A stretch of DNA of 64,000 nucleotides from Cymbidium sinense (Eukaryota > Streptophyta > Magnoliopsida > Asparagales > Orchidaceae), in NCBI GenBank assembly GCA_021442155.1, contig CM038229.1, positions 66,732,443 through 66,796,442 of the forward strand. Direction: 5' to 3'. Shown piece by piece: positions 22,728-34,767 of this stretch. Below the pieces are notes generated by a model, which did not search any database, was not told the origin of the DNA, and saw only the letters and a program-made list of their open reading frames with translations. How positions within the stretch are numbered: position 1 is the first letter of the stretch; each line of letters starts with the position of its first letter. The position numbers and the translations under genes were made by a program.

Positions 22728-24379
22728 TGGTGCCATGTGTTTGATTTGATTTGCTTTGGATTTGATTTTGGCTCATTTGAGTTCATTTGGGTCAAATGGG
22801 TTAAGTTGACCAATTTGATCTAATTGATCAAATTGGCTTGGTTTGGGTTTGGTTGATCATTTGGAATATGTTGTAGGCTTTGGTTGAGTTTAATTTGAAT
22901 TTTGATTTGGTTTTAATTTGGTTTGACCCTTTAGGTCGAGTTAGGTTCAATAGGTCATTTCAGTCTAATGAGTCAATTGAGGCTTTTGTCAAGTTCAATA
23001 ATCAATTTGTAATGAACTTAAGCCATTGGTTGCAATCAATTTGGATTGTATCAAGAGTTGACCCATTTCGATCATGTAGATCAAATTGGGTCAAGAGGGC
23101 CAATTGGTTTAGGTTTGGCTCAATTGAAGGTCAAGTCATAGTCAAATGTTAGTTTTCGATGGGTATGGTCATTGGTTTCAATTAATTTGGCTCATATTAA
23201 AATTTAGCTAGTTTGAGTTCATATGTATTAAGTTGTTGACTTGATCAAAGGACCAAGTTGACTTGGTTTGACCCAATTTATGACAATTGATCAACCTAGG
23301 GTGATCAACAATCATGATAGGAGGTTTAGGTAGTCTTGGTTCAATCCAATTTGGGTAGGATTGAAACTTGGCTCAAATAGGTCAAATTGGCCACTTTGGG
23401 TCAAATGGACCAATTGGGTTTAGTTGGCTTGGTTTTGGTTTGAGTTTGATTTAGTTGAGTTTATATATGGATTTTGGATTGATAAATAAATCTAACTACA
23501 CTTTATTTTGGTTTGGATGAGTTTTGGTTCATTTGGATAATTCAAGTCAATTGGATTAGTTTTGGTTTGGCTTGATGATTGTAGATTTCATTTATGTTTA
23601 TGAATATGATTGAAGGTATGATTGATTCATGAGAAAAACAATCTGAATTTGGATTCTAGTATGAAGGGATTTAATTAAGTCTATGGAGTTGAGTAATGTG
23701 GCTTAGGTTTGGATTTTGATTTAATTTGGTTTAGTTATGATGATTTAAATGTATATTTCATTTATATTTGTGAAGATAATTGAAGATATGATTGATTCAT
23801 GAGAAAATTAATTGAGTTTGAAGTGATTTGAAGGCAAATTTGGCTAAGCTCATGAAGGTTGATTCATATGGCTTAGGAAGGATCTTGATTTGATTGTAAA
23901 TTTTGGCAAATTGGATTTGGAATTGAGTTTGATTGTAAGTTTAATAGATTGATTGAAGGGTTGAATTGATATTTCAAAAGATCACTTGAGTTTGGATTGA
24001 TTTGAATTTGGCTAAGGCTAAGTACATAAGATAAAATCATAGGGCTTAGGTTGATTTTGGGTTTGGATTTGATCATGAGTTTCAATCATTTGGCTTGGAA
24101 TTTGGATTTGGATTTGGATTTGGTATTTGAATTGAATTTGAGGTTTGGTTATGGCTTAAGAAGGTGAACATGGATTGGGTTTAGGCTATAGGGTAGGTGG
24201 ATCTCCCCAAGTCCTAAGGCATAGCCAAATCTTATGATTAACCCTCTAAATCTCTAGGCTAAGGTTAAGTGCTCACCTTAGTGCTAGAAATGTCATATGA
24301 CTAAGAAAGTCTTAATGTCTAAATGACTCCAAGTCTAAGAAGAAGGGGATGAGAACTCACTCGAAAAGTAAGGTCAACA
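22728..24379 (-). mobile_element. R-orientation LTR fragment, first 1.65 kb
   Basis: On the - strand it begins TGTTGACC at 24379 (GGTCAACA on +, 24372-24379), preceded by TGATTAACCC and CTAGGCTAAGGTTAAGTG landmarks shared with 22500-22727 and 49120-49257. It continues through the TTGACC field to 22728, where the start of another R LTR abuts it. The arrangement is that of one R LTR inserted into another. The ORF at 22880-23152 (+) is repeat-derived. Confidence 0.75.
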
Positions 24380-24494
24380 TCTAATGATTTAATTTCTACC
24401 GAAGAACATTCCATTTCTCTCAAACATTCTTCCTTCTCTCGTCGTCTTTTGTAGACCTCAGTTGCCTTCGCTCAATATTTAGTTTCGAAGGAGG

Positions 24495-24641
24495 CTATAT
24501 AGCGAGTAGCTTTTGCATATACTGAGAATCCAATTTGGGCTGTATTTTAATCTTTCCCTCTGGTGCCTCTGCGATCTCTATAACACTGACAACAATCTTC
24601 AAATCATCAAAAACCAACAACTTCCTCTGATCCTCAACAAA
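24495..24641 (-). pseudogene. Exon-like open stretch, unidentified
   Basis: A 48-codon open frame on the - strand ends with TAG at 24495-24497 and is closed upstream by TGA at 24642-24644. Its composition is protein-like, with the segments EDQRKLLVFDDLKIVV and EIAEAPEGKIKIQPKLD, unlike the low-complexity repeats around it. I do not recognise the family. It is on the same strand as the better exon candidate at 28623-28781, 4 kb away, and as the flanking R LTRs. It could be a captured or decayed host-gene fragment. It is short, so chance is possible. Confidence 0.25.
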
Positions 24642-27519
24642 TCACCAACTCCATTCTCTCCTTGCCTCTCTAAACAAGAGAGAGAGATAATATTGCTAAT
24701 GTTTACTTGATTGCTTTTCCATCTCTAACTACCATACTTCGTGAAGGTAGAATAATAAGAAAATAATGATGATGAATGGTGAATATATATATATAATTTT
24801 ATTCTATGTAGGTAATTGAAGACCCTGTTATTCTCATCATAGTGTAATGGGATTAAAGATCAGCCAAGGTGTTTCAAAATACAAACCAACACGATCATCA
24901 GGGCATGACGGGTAGGCCAAAATAGTTATGATGTAGCTATATGAAGACGAAGCCGGAAATTTGTTAAAATGTTGTCAAAATTTCATCAAATTTTTGGGAC
25001 TTAAACTAAAAAAATGATTTGACACTAAGTTAAATATAAAATATAAAGTCCTAAAAAATAAAATTATAATTAAATTTGAATGAGCTCAATAAGTATTAAT
25101 ATCATATAAGAGTGAATTAACTAAAAATAAAAATAAGTTCATTCTCTTAATTCATCGCCAAAATGAAAGTTGAGTATATTATTTTATATATTGAATTAAA
25201 TGAATATACTATGAATGAGACTTGAGGAGGCTAATACCAAACTCATAAGAGAGTTACAATAAATTTGAAGTTTAATTTTTCAAATAAAAATGGAACTTGA
25301 TGTGGAGTAAAAGATAGGGTAAGATTGGGTTTAATAACTCATATACGTGCAAGAACATAACTTGAATGCTCACCATTGAGCATGATCATGGTTTATTCAA
25401 TAAACGCTAGAGTTACAATATTTTATTCTAAGTGAATTAAAAATAATTTCAATTGAGCACAGTCAAGCTTACATCATGAATATGAAGCTTGATAGCCCAC
25501 CTATGAGCAAACGTGGATTTTAATATTTCATCAACTAACGTGAACAAGATTTATCATTGATTATTCTATATGTCAAATTTGTGAACAATAACATGCATTA
25601 CAAAGCTCCTTGATTTAGAGAGTTGAAAAAATTTAAATGAGGCACGCAAATAATTTGGTTGCTCATCAATAGCTCAAATGTAATCCTTGCAATATTCCAG
25701 AATAGAGTGGTGGGAGTGAATTGAGTTGCTCAAATCTCAACGCCCCTCCCCCCCCCACTTTCGCCTCACCTTCACCTCCACACCTTTGCTCTTCACCTTT
25801 GCTTCGCTCCATCTCCATCGAATCTGCAACTCTTCATACAAGTAGAAAAAATTCAATACTAAATTAAATTCTACACGAATTATGGAGCTTCCTTCAATCC
25901 AAATTTTTTTAAAAAAATTACATTCTAATTATCAAATCAATAAATTCATTAATTGGATCAAATTATCTATGCTAAAAATGCATGCATGTGCTCGAACATA
26001 AGGGTTTATAGTGTAAATTTTAGAAATCTGAAAAGACTGCGCAAGCTAAGTTAGGATTAAATAAAGATATGAAATTAATATTATAAATTAAAAATAAAAT
26101 TATCTAAACTATTAAATACCCTCATGGGCCCTGACACAATCTCGATTCTTTAAATTTAGGTGTCTAAGGATTGTGTGTGGGTTAAAAATGGGTTGATCTA
26201 AATATCTTATATTGAGAATTATGCAAATATTTTGAAAGAGAAATAGTCATTTTGAAAACCTGTGCATATTTTTAAAATTCAATATTTAAATATATACTTA
26301 TGTATGTATTTCAACGAATTAATACATTCATATGATGAAAGTTTAAGTCATATTTAAGTAGTTAAAATCCTCCTCCTCATAGGGACTGAGTTGATAAAAT
26401 TGATTATTTCAATATAAAATTGAATAATTAATCTCAGCAATGTTGCATATAAAAATTAATATAAAATGATACGTTCTAGTTGATCACATTAAATCCACTC
26501 TTTCTTCTTTCGTAAAAGCCTTTAATAGTTTTAATATGGCTATTTCATGTTTAAAAATTTGAATATTTAATTTCAAAAATCTTAAAATATAATTACAGGC
26601 TTCAATCCATAGATCCAATCCTCCTTCTATAGTAGTAGAGTTGACAAATCTAATGTGATTAAATGAGATTTCAAAATTATAGACCAGCCCTCTGTGAGCA
26701 AAGAGTAGAGTTGACAAGGTCTACCCCGATGATGACTATATTGATTAAGAATATCAATCAAAGGGGTTTACTATTATCAAAATTTCCTAAAATCTTCAAT
26801 GTTAAGTGAAATTCTTATTAACTATCAAATTTTCAAGAAAATTTTAAAATAAGAGAATCGATTAAATGAAAATTCATCATAAAAATAATAATAAACAAAA
26901 TAAAAATAAATTCAATGTTAACCCAATTATTTGTCAAGGGTGGGGGTGACAAATTCAATGTTAACCCAAGCACACAAAGGAGTCAAATGTCATATTATGT
27001 ATACTACTACATTCACACTCAAAATATTCTACATTAGTAAGGACGTGACCCGTGTCGTCTGCCCACGTGGTTTGGCCAATATGCTCCACATATGAAGTGA
27101 GTATGAGCAAAGCCCTCTGACCGGGTGGTTTGGCCAATAAGCTCCATTATATTATAGTCACAACTATAGCCCGTATGTTCCCCAATGGTTTTCTACCCCT
27201 TGAATTGTAAATCATAAGGTATACCTAATAGAGCACAAAACCCCTATGCTAGCTAAGGTGAACTTAAGATTGTCCCTATAAATAAATATCAACCATAGTC
27301 TATAAGGTTTTCTTGATGCAACCCATGACTGATAAGGATCTTTTTTAGGTTGTTAGTTGTCCTCTCGATTAAGTAGATCGGGGACCACAACAATCTGAGA
27401 TGACGGAACCAAGGGATCTTGATCGGGCGCATCATCATTTCCCCAACTATATGCTCCAAGCAAAAAAAAAAGAGATGAATTTCATTAAATTTTAATTCTA
27501 AAATATTGCTACTATACGC

Positions 27520-27680
27520 TAAGTAATTAGCGACCTATGATTAGCCTTAATCGAAGGTTTCCTCTCACTGATTGGGGAGGGGTAATTAACTATAAGTGCT
27601 TGTGCCTTTAGGAAATGTGTAACCAGATCTAAAGTCCTCATCAAATGAAGGCAAAATCTCTAGGTATTGCCTCATTTATC
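27520..27680 (+). repeat. Old, diverged relative of the LTR 3' region (F sense)
   Basis: The succession GCGACCTATGATTAGCCTTA, then GTAATTAACTAT near 27581, then GTGCTTGTGCCTTTAGGAA, then AAAATCTCTAGGTAT follows in order the LTR blocks near 12550-12720 (GAGACAATGATCATTTACCT, GTAATTAACTAT, GGGCTTGCCCCTGTAAGGAA, GAATCTCTAGTACAT). Similarity is weak outside these blocks. It would be a much older copy than the others in the window. Confidence 0.4.
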
Positions 27681-28622
27681 CACTACAAACAAACAAGCCA
27701 GAAGTGAATTTTTGGAGCCCACAACTTCTTCAAGTTTGAATCTTGCTCCTTCACTAAAATCATATTTATGCTAATGTTGTGGATGTGGGTATAATCAATT
27801 ATCCCTTCTTTAATTAAGAGAAAACCCATCTCCTAATTACGACTCTACAATAAGAAATACTCTTGAAATTGAAGTCTCATATGCTAAAGTAACTCTTAAT
27901 TTCATATCTAGAAATATTAGATTAAAAGAAGATTTTAAATGGATTTTTAGATTATTTTAAGGAACTTTTATAGAATCATAAAGGCAAAAGCAAGAAATAT
28001 TATGAGAAGGCATCTCACTTTATAAGTGCTTCATTAATTCTTTGAAAGTTAAGTTTTAGGTTATTTTAATAGTAAACTAACTACAATTAGTTTCTTAAAT
28101 TGAGCATATTTAGGTATTATTTTTTGATCTTTTTTTTTTTCTTTTTATAAATTCTTGCTTAGGATTTGATGGTCATATAGGAGATACATAGGCAACTTAT
28201 ATTTTTGCTGTGAAGGAGTTCAACTTTTGAAATTTTATTTAAGCTAATAAATATTATATTTTGTCTTAAAAAAATAGAACAATAAGCATAATCAATTTAA
28301 ATTACCACCACAAAAGTATTAATCTCTACCTTCCACCCATCCATACACACAATATTAAATTTAATTCAAATTATTCAACCAATCTTTTCAAAAAAATAAA
28401 AGCTCAGCTTAAAATATCCAACTTTAATAATTTGCTACCTTTAAAAAATTTAAGTAGAAATTCTAAATATTCTGAAATATCTATTGAATTTATTTTTATT
28501 TTTTTAATTGAATGAGTGCCGACAGTAATTCCATCTTAAAATCTTACAAATTTTTTTTAAAATCTTTATCAGCTACACTACATGGATGCATCAACAGTGG
28601 AGCTCCATGAGAGATACATTAC

Positions 28623-28781
28623 TCAATTAGTCTGACCGCCCCCACCTATAGGCGGCCTCTTCTCAGGACCATTGGAACTTAAATTTATTCTAGCATCTTG
28701 AGATTGCCTCAGGAGCTCTGAATCGTGCTCAGAACTCTCGCCGTTTTCTTCTTGCTTTTGGGCAACAATATGCCGGGTTCT
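28623..28781 (-). pseudogene. Probable last exon of a host-type gene, family unknown
   Basis: On the - strand an intron-like T-rich tract ending TTTCCCTGTGGCTATAG (acceptor AG at 28782-28783) is followed by 53 codons, stop included, ending in TGA at 28623-28625. The peptide is hydrophilic, with QKQEENGESSEHDSELL in the middle and a tail NGPEKRPPIGGGGQTN, typical of a flexible C terminus of a plant protein and unlike any retroelement domain. No upstream exon could be linked to it. I do not recognise the protein. Either a host gene was disrupted by the LTR insertions, or a gene piece was captured. Splice use is inferred from sequence only. Confidence 0.4.
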
Positions 28782-31700
28782 CTATAGCCACAGGGAAAGC
28801 ACAACTCAATCAATAATAGAGATGAAGAAAGATCTAAAAATTAAATTTATTTTATTTTTGATTATTGAAAGTTATAAAATATCTATTTTCATTTTATATA
28901 ATGTTAAAATAATTATATAAAAACAATTCTTGTGCTTTCAATCAATTGGGATCACCATACCAACCTCTTCTTCCTTTAAGAATAAGCCACATTATTCTCA
29001 TCGTACCAACTTCTTGTTCTTGCTTTGGGGAGACAAATAAAAATAAAATGATTCACTATTGTAAGGCACCTTAATGAAGTCTTGTGTTCAAGTTCTTGCA
29101 CATGCGTTGTGTGTATGAATTTACTATTAAATTCGTTCAAATATCTCCAAAAAATTTTTTTGATTCACTGCTAACTCATCTTGGGCTTATTACGGATACT
29201 TCAAGAAATCTCTAGCACCAAGAAACTCCCTATCCGAAGTTCCTCTCCTTTTCTCAGCCTCAATTCACATAGCTGGTAGCTCCCATCATTTCCTACCTGG
29301 CTGGTCATTTTATCTCCATCTCTCATATACTTCCCATATCATAAAAATAACAAACGACATCTCCCCAACTCACCATCCTCTCTATTTGAAACTCTCCCTA
29401 TTCTTTTTCTGGTTGTTATCGAAACACACTACGATACTCTCCATTTGGTCTCAGGGGCTGATCAATGCAAATCCCTCACTCGACAGTCTTTCATCTCGCT
29501 TTGTCGCAACCTAGTAGCCCCTAACTCCTCCCTCATTCTCAACAACACACTAACTTTCTCTTTTTGCAACCTAGAGTATAACCGAGAGGCAACTCTACCA
29601 TTAAGTAGGTTCTTCTCGACAATAACTCCCACAACCCAACAGCTAGGCCTTTCTATTCATCTCTTTACCGTCAACCCAACAGCTCCTCTTATACATGTAA
29701 GAAATACATGCATGAAACTCTCTTACTCCTAGTTCCCAGCTAAAATAATGCAACAGCCCTAAGTCCAACCAAGTGGCTCAAACTCCTCAGACATCTCCTT
29801 CTAGTGCCGAACTCTAGTCTTGAGCTCCTAAGTCTCGCTCTAGTTCCTCTCTCTATTCTTCTTCTAGGCAGCACTCAATCAATCTTTTTATTTACGCTTC
29901 ATGCCCATGATCTCTCTTGGTTTTTATTCTGCATCTCAAAATCTCTACATCCCATGGCTTCCCCTTTCTCAACATCTCCATAACCTGATGTGGTGTTTAT
30001 TTTTGGATGTAGGTGGGGGACACCACATAGATCATAGGGGGTACTTATTGAAGTGATTGGGTATGACATTGAGGTATGATGCACTATCTCGAAAGATAGG
30101 GGCATCACCCTTCAATGGTTTTAATCACTTAATAAGGACTCCTAAGACATGATGGGTCTTTGAATATACCATAGATTTTTTCATTATGTTACATAGATGA
30201 AACAAATAGGGTTTATATTAAATCAAGTTCTAAAGTTTCTTATGGTAGCAAGCCTCCATAGTTAATTATATCCTAAAGAAGGTTAATTCCTTAGGAATAC
30301 TCTCGATTAAAGTAGACAATTGGGTCTCCAAAGATTTCAAGGTTAGACTATCAAAGGATTGACTATATTTGAAAAATTAATCGGGATAGATCAAATGGAG
30401 AGACTTATTTTGGAAGCCAAAGAAGATGAGTAGGGAATGCTCATGATACAAAGAAGCCTAGTGAGCATTCCATAATATCATATAGTTGGGCTTTATATAT
30501 TTGAAGTCGAAGAGAATTATTTTTTTTTGAGTTGAAATTTCATTAGATTACTAGGGTTTATAATCCATCAACACAAGATTATGGAGATGCCTAAGAAATG
30601 AGGATTTATGCTTGTAGCCCGAAGGAAATAGCTACCTTGAATCATAAATCTAGGGAGCTTTAGCATAAGCTAAAGCATGACCTAAATCTAAGTGAAGATG
30701 GGCATAAGATTTATGTCCACAAGAGAGGATAAACCAAATGGCTGCTGGGCTTACATCCACCTGGAGTGACCACGAGCTAACTCCTCTTACAATTCAAATC
30801 CATGTGGTATGGTCATATAAAATTGCAAGATAGTTGGGTTATTATTAATTTAAAAAGAGACTAAGTTCCTTAAACCCACTCCCTAAGAGACTTGAGCATG
30901 AGTGGAATGAATAATGACTTAATCTAATACAAAATCTTTTCAAATTTTATTTAAATTTTGACACTTCATTTTGACAAAGGCTATAAGATTTCTTATGCCT
31001 AAATACATGATGAAAATAGGTGATGGGCCAAATCAGCTAGAAGAATGTGTTCTCAACCACAAGGGATGTCCTCACAGGTCAAGCATTCCCTTGTTGTGCA
31101 AGGATGGAGATCCTTCATATTTAAGAGAGAAAGAATATGCATGCGTGGTGTGAAACATTCAACTATTTAGCTAAGGGGTTGCTAAATCTTTTAATTATCT
31201 TATTTAAGACCCAGGCTTTATGGTGAGGTTATGAGTTATAGAAATTTTAGTTATGAGTGATTAGTTGGGTAGAATATATATATATTTTTAAGAGCCTAAT
31301 TGCATCCAGGCCACACATTAAAGAATCAATCATAAAAAATTATGAAAAACATTTCTAATGCATAATTTAAACATAACATTAATCAATTTTATAAACCACA
31401 GCAAAAGAACACGAGACCGGTGCGGTCCAGTACTATTGTACAACCCAAAAGAGAAAAGATGGGTAGTTGAGCTCTACCCTTATACAACCCAGAATATGAA
31501 AAAATAATTACAATTTCATCAAATGCTATGGGGGTCTTCTTTCCTCCATTTTTTCATATCTTCTTTCTTCCTTCTCTTGATTTGGATGTGCTTGCTTCAA
31601 AGGCATCACAAGGCACCCTAAGACAAAGCCTTCTAACCACTACTCATCCTAATTCATATTACAAAATTATATTTAAAAATAGGAAAAGTAAATCTAACTG

Positions 31701-32644
31701 CACCTACAAAATAGAGGTTAGCTAAGCATACGCACATTCCCAAGCAGTTATATTTATAATTTGGACTTAACACCCTGCATATGGGTAACAAAGCTCAATT
31801 ATTCTAACTTGAATTATGCTTACAGGGTATAAGCAACCTATAAAGAGAGCATTTACATTTACTTTTGAGCAACCCCTTAAGTACAATCCCCTGCAGAAAA
31901 TAACATTAGGCTAACAACGGCCTAACATTTAATCTACAAAGCATACACCCTAACATCCAATCTAAAATAATACATCACAAAACAAAATATACATCGCATC
32001 ATGCACCATTCTAACTTAAGATTAGAAGTGGTGGCTTAATTCTAATGTGTGAGTGAAGGCTTGTGTGGTATGTCTCACTAAGCATTGGAGTTATGAATTT
32101 GTAAGTTAGGAAGGATTTAATTTAACCTAAAGGGTTAGTTTCGCTTTAAGTTGTTTTAATTGATTTGAGAATTTTAATTTGTGTTTTCTTTTACTTCATA
32201 TGATTATACTTAGTAACTAAGTGTTATGAAGAGAAGAAAGGGGATTACCCCCTTTCATCCCTACCTTAAGCCACTTCTAAAGCATGTTACTTTAATTTAG
32301 TTATCTTTAGTGAATGGCTTATTAAATGATTTAATTAATCCTAAATTTAGGTTCACTTTAAATGATCCTATTCAATATGGAAGGCTTCTTAAGATTAATT
32401 TAATTGAATTACTGCTGTGTGACATGTATTAAATCATTCCTTTCCATCACATGTAACATGCATATGATGTAATCCTAAGTGTATCTATACATGCCACACA
32501 TTTGAACACACTTAAATGATGAAGGTATGTGTATGTTTAGAATTTATATTTTTATTTAATTGAATTATTTAAACATATTAATTTAAAGTTTATCCAATTT
32601 CATATACAAAAAGACATAAGAATGAAATTAAATAGCTATGTATC

Positions 32645-33260
32645 ATTGTTAAACAAGGGAAGTGAGGTAATCAAATGATCTCCTTAGGGCTAGCTAAAGT
32701 CTTGTATTCCCGGGATGTCCAGACTTTATACCCATTTGCATTTAAATATATGTAAAGTCGTATACATGAACATAGGAAGTAAACTCCAAATTATATGGCT
32801 AATTAATTCAACCACTTAGTCAACTATGAATGCATGCAATTTTAATATAAAAAAGGGATTTTCATTCATTAATCACATATACATACACATGTATAAAGAT
32901 ATAAACAAGTATGTGCTGTTGTTAAACTAGAGAAGTGAGGTAATCAAATGACCTCCTTGGGGCTAGCTAAAGTCTCTTATTCCCAGATGTCCAGACTATA
33001 TACTTATTTTTCTTAAATACACATGAATGTATACATAAATTAAGAAAAGAAAACCATACAAAGATTAAATTTTTATTTGATAGAATCATTTATGTATGTG
33101 AATTAAATCTATCTCCAAATTCTAATGTTGAAATACATAAGAATGAAATCAAATGGGTACGTGTCATTGTTAAACTAGGGAAGTGAAGTAATCAAATGAC
33201 CTCCTTGGGGCTAGCTAAAGCCTTGTATTCCTGGGATGTCCAAACTATATACCCATTGCC
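32645..33260 (-). repeat. Threefold tandem repeat inside the LTR (about 250-270 bp period)
   Basis: The block GGTAATCAAATGACCTCCTT plus GGGGCTAGCTAAAG plus GGATGTCCAGAC recurs near 32660, 32935 and 33185, each followed by ATATACCCATT-like sequence. F LTRs carry only one related unit (16760 and 41545, GTCTGGACATCC / GTCTAGACAACC). This LTR has therefore amplified the unit locally. No coding potential. Confidence 0.75.
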
Positions 33261-34746
33261 ATTCAATCTTATATAAATCAACACATCAATAGAGGAAAGA
33301 GAACTCAACATTCACACACTTAAGATATAAGCACATGCATTTTTTATGAATTTATAACTAGCATCATATCACATATTATTATTCATTTATAAGCTTTTGA
33401 AAAATACATTTGGATTTAATAGTGATAATAGCCACACATATATTAAATTAAATCAACACATGCAGCTTACATAAAGAAAATCCATTTTTACTTTACTTGA
33501 TTTTGAAAAGATGGATGCATGTATTCAAATGACATACCAAATTTAACATGATTGGAAAGAGAACAATCAAATATAAGCATGTCATTCATTCAACCAAACT
33601 AGGGCCTAAGGACAATCATATTAAATAAAACTATTTAAAGTAAATCAAAGCTTCCTTAGTATCAGTTTTGATTTTATATTTTGATTTTATTTAAGGATGT
33701 GAGAAAAAGTTTGCTGATCCTAACCCATTCTCATGTTTGGTAATTAATTTTGATTTAAGAAAATATAATTAAGTTGATTTTATGAGTTAATTAAATTATA
33801 ACATGCATTAAACACATTAATTAACCCTTTCTTATGTTACCTTAATATAATCATCCAAATAATTATGAGCCAACATTATATGCATGTGAATTGGAAATTA
33901 AATTAGCAATGATCCTAAGAAATAAAAGGGACCTAATGCAATTGGCTCATAATTAATGGTTAATTAAGTTAAGGAACTTAATTAATTACTCTTATAGTTT
34001 TTCCACACATGTGGACTAACCATAATTTCATTAAACTCCTTTAGGTTATTAAACACCTAAAGATCTACCCAAGATTTAATTAATTAAGTTCTGATATGAT
34101 TTTAATTTTAATTTAATTAATCAACCAATTTAATTGATTAATTAAGCTTTAATTAATTTTCTTTCGAAAAAAGAAATGAACTTAAGGAAAGAGGCTAGGA
34201 AAGAGGTCCCAACCCCACTCCATTAGTCCATTCATTGTTGGATAGTGATTAATGTACTTAATTAATCAATTTATTGCTGTTCATGGGATTAAGAGAGTAA
34301 TCAGGGCTTAATTAGTCAGTTTTCTTAATTAAGTAAGCAATAAATTTCAAAAAAATCATAGGAGGCACAGGTCATCCCATAAAATCTGGGGTTAATTTCT
34401 CAAGTAATTATAAAGTAATTAAACAAATTAAAGTTTTAATTAAATCATAATTAAGCCTTAATTATTATTCAAAATTAATTAAGATCATTTTTAATTAATT
34501 CTCTTTTGAAATACCTTTAAAATGAGTATAAATTTATATCTTTCTAATTTTTCTATAATGAGTTATGATTTTTATAATTTTAGCCATTAAAACACATTAA
34601 TTATGCCTAATTAACCCTTAATCTCGTTAGCGCCATGTGGAACTCTGACAAGGCACATTTTCCACGTGGCATTGTGAGATTGGTTATTTAAAAATAATCT
34701 TAGTCAGCGCTTGCGTGGATGCGGCGGAACAAATTTTCTCGCGCAT

Positions 34747-34767
34747 CGTCCGATCTAAGATCGGACG
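34747..34767. promoter_or_regulatory. Perfect 10-bp palindrome CGTCCGATCT / AGATCGGACG
   Basis: Two 10-base arms separated by a single A form a complete inverted repeat. Homologous LTR positions keep a palindrome with changed bases: CAATCT / AGATTG near 19784-19796 and CCAATC / GATTGG near 46902-46914. About 160 bp farther a second perfect palindrome, ATCCGAGCTC / GAGCTCGGAT, occupies 34922-34945. Either a dimeric protein-binding site or an RNA hairpin would explain this. Confidence 0.5.

Larger units (their letters stand above)
24380..29988. other. 5.6 kb non-LTR segment flanked by R LTR ends
   Basis: The segment lies between the start of an R LTR (24379) and the end of an R LTR (29989). 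Read on the - strand this is LTR, segment, LTR. It has no gag or pol. Neither border shows a clear PBS or polypurine tract, so it may be host DNA between two independent insertions, or the internal part of a non-autonomous element. Most of it is featureless AT-rich DNA. Items inside are an exon-like stretch at 24498-24641, a diverged LTR relative near 27520-27680 and a likely terminal exon at 28623-28781. The stretch 28790-29988 is C/T-rich with nothing I recognise. Confidence 0.5.

Noticed and set aside
20946..23152. ORFs of 81 and 90 codons on + (20946-21191 and 22880-23152)
   Set aside because: They consist of Phe, Asn, Leu and Val produced by the repeated TTGACC/AATTTGG phrases of the LTR; the frame is not kept in other LTR copies.
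26484..26717. 77-codon ORF on - in the pol-free segment
   Set aside because: The DNA contains a repeated AGTAGAGTTGACAA word and no recognisable domain; coding potential is not convincing.
29445..29732. 95-codon ORF on + upstream of an R LTR
   Set aside because: No motif, Ser/Thr/Leu-rich composition from C/T-rich DNA, and no splice or promoter context.
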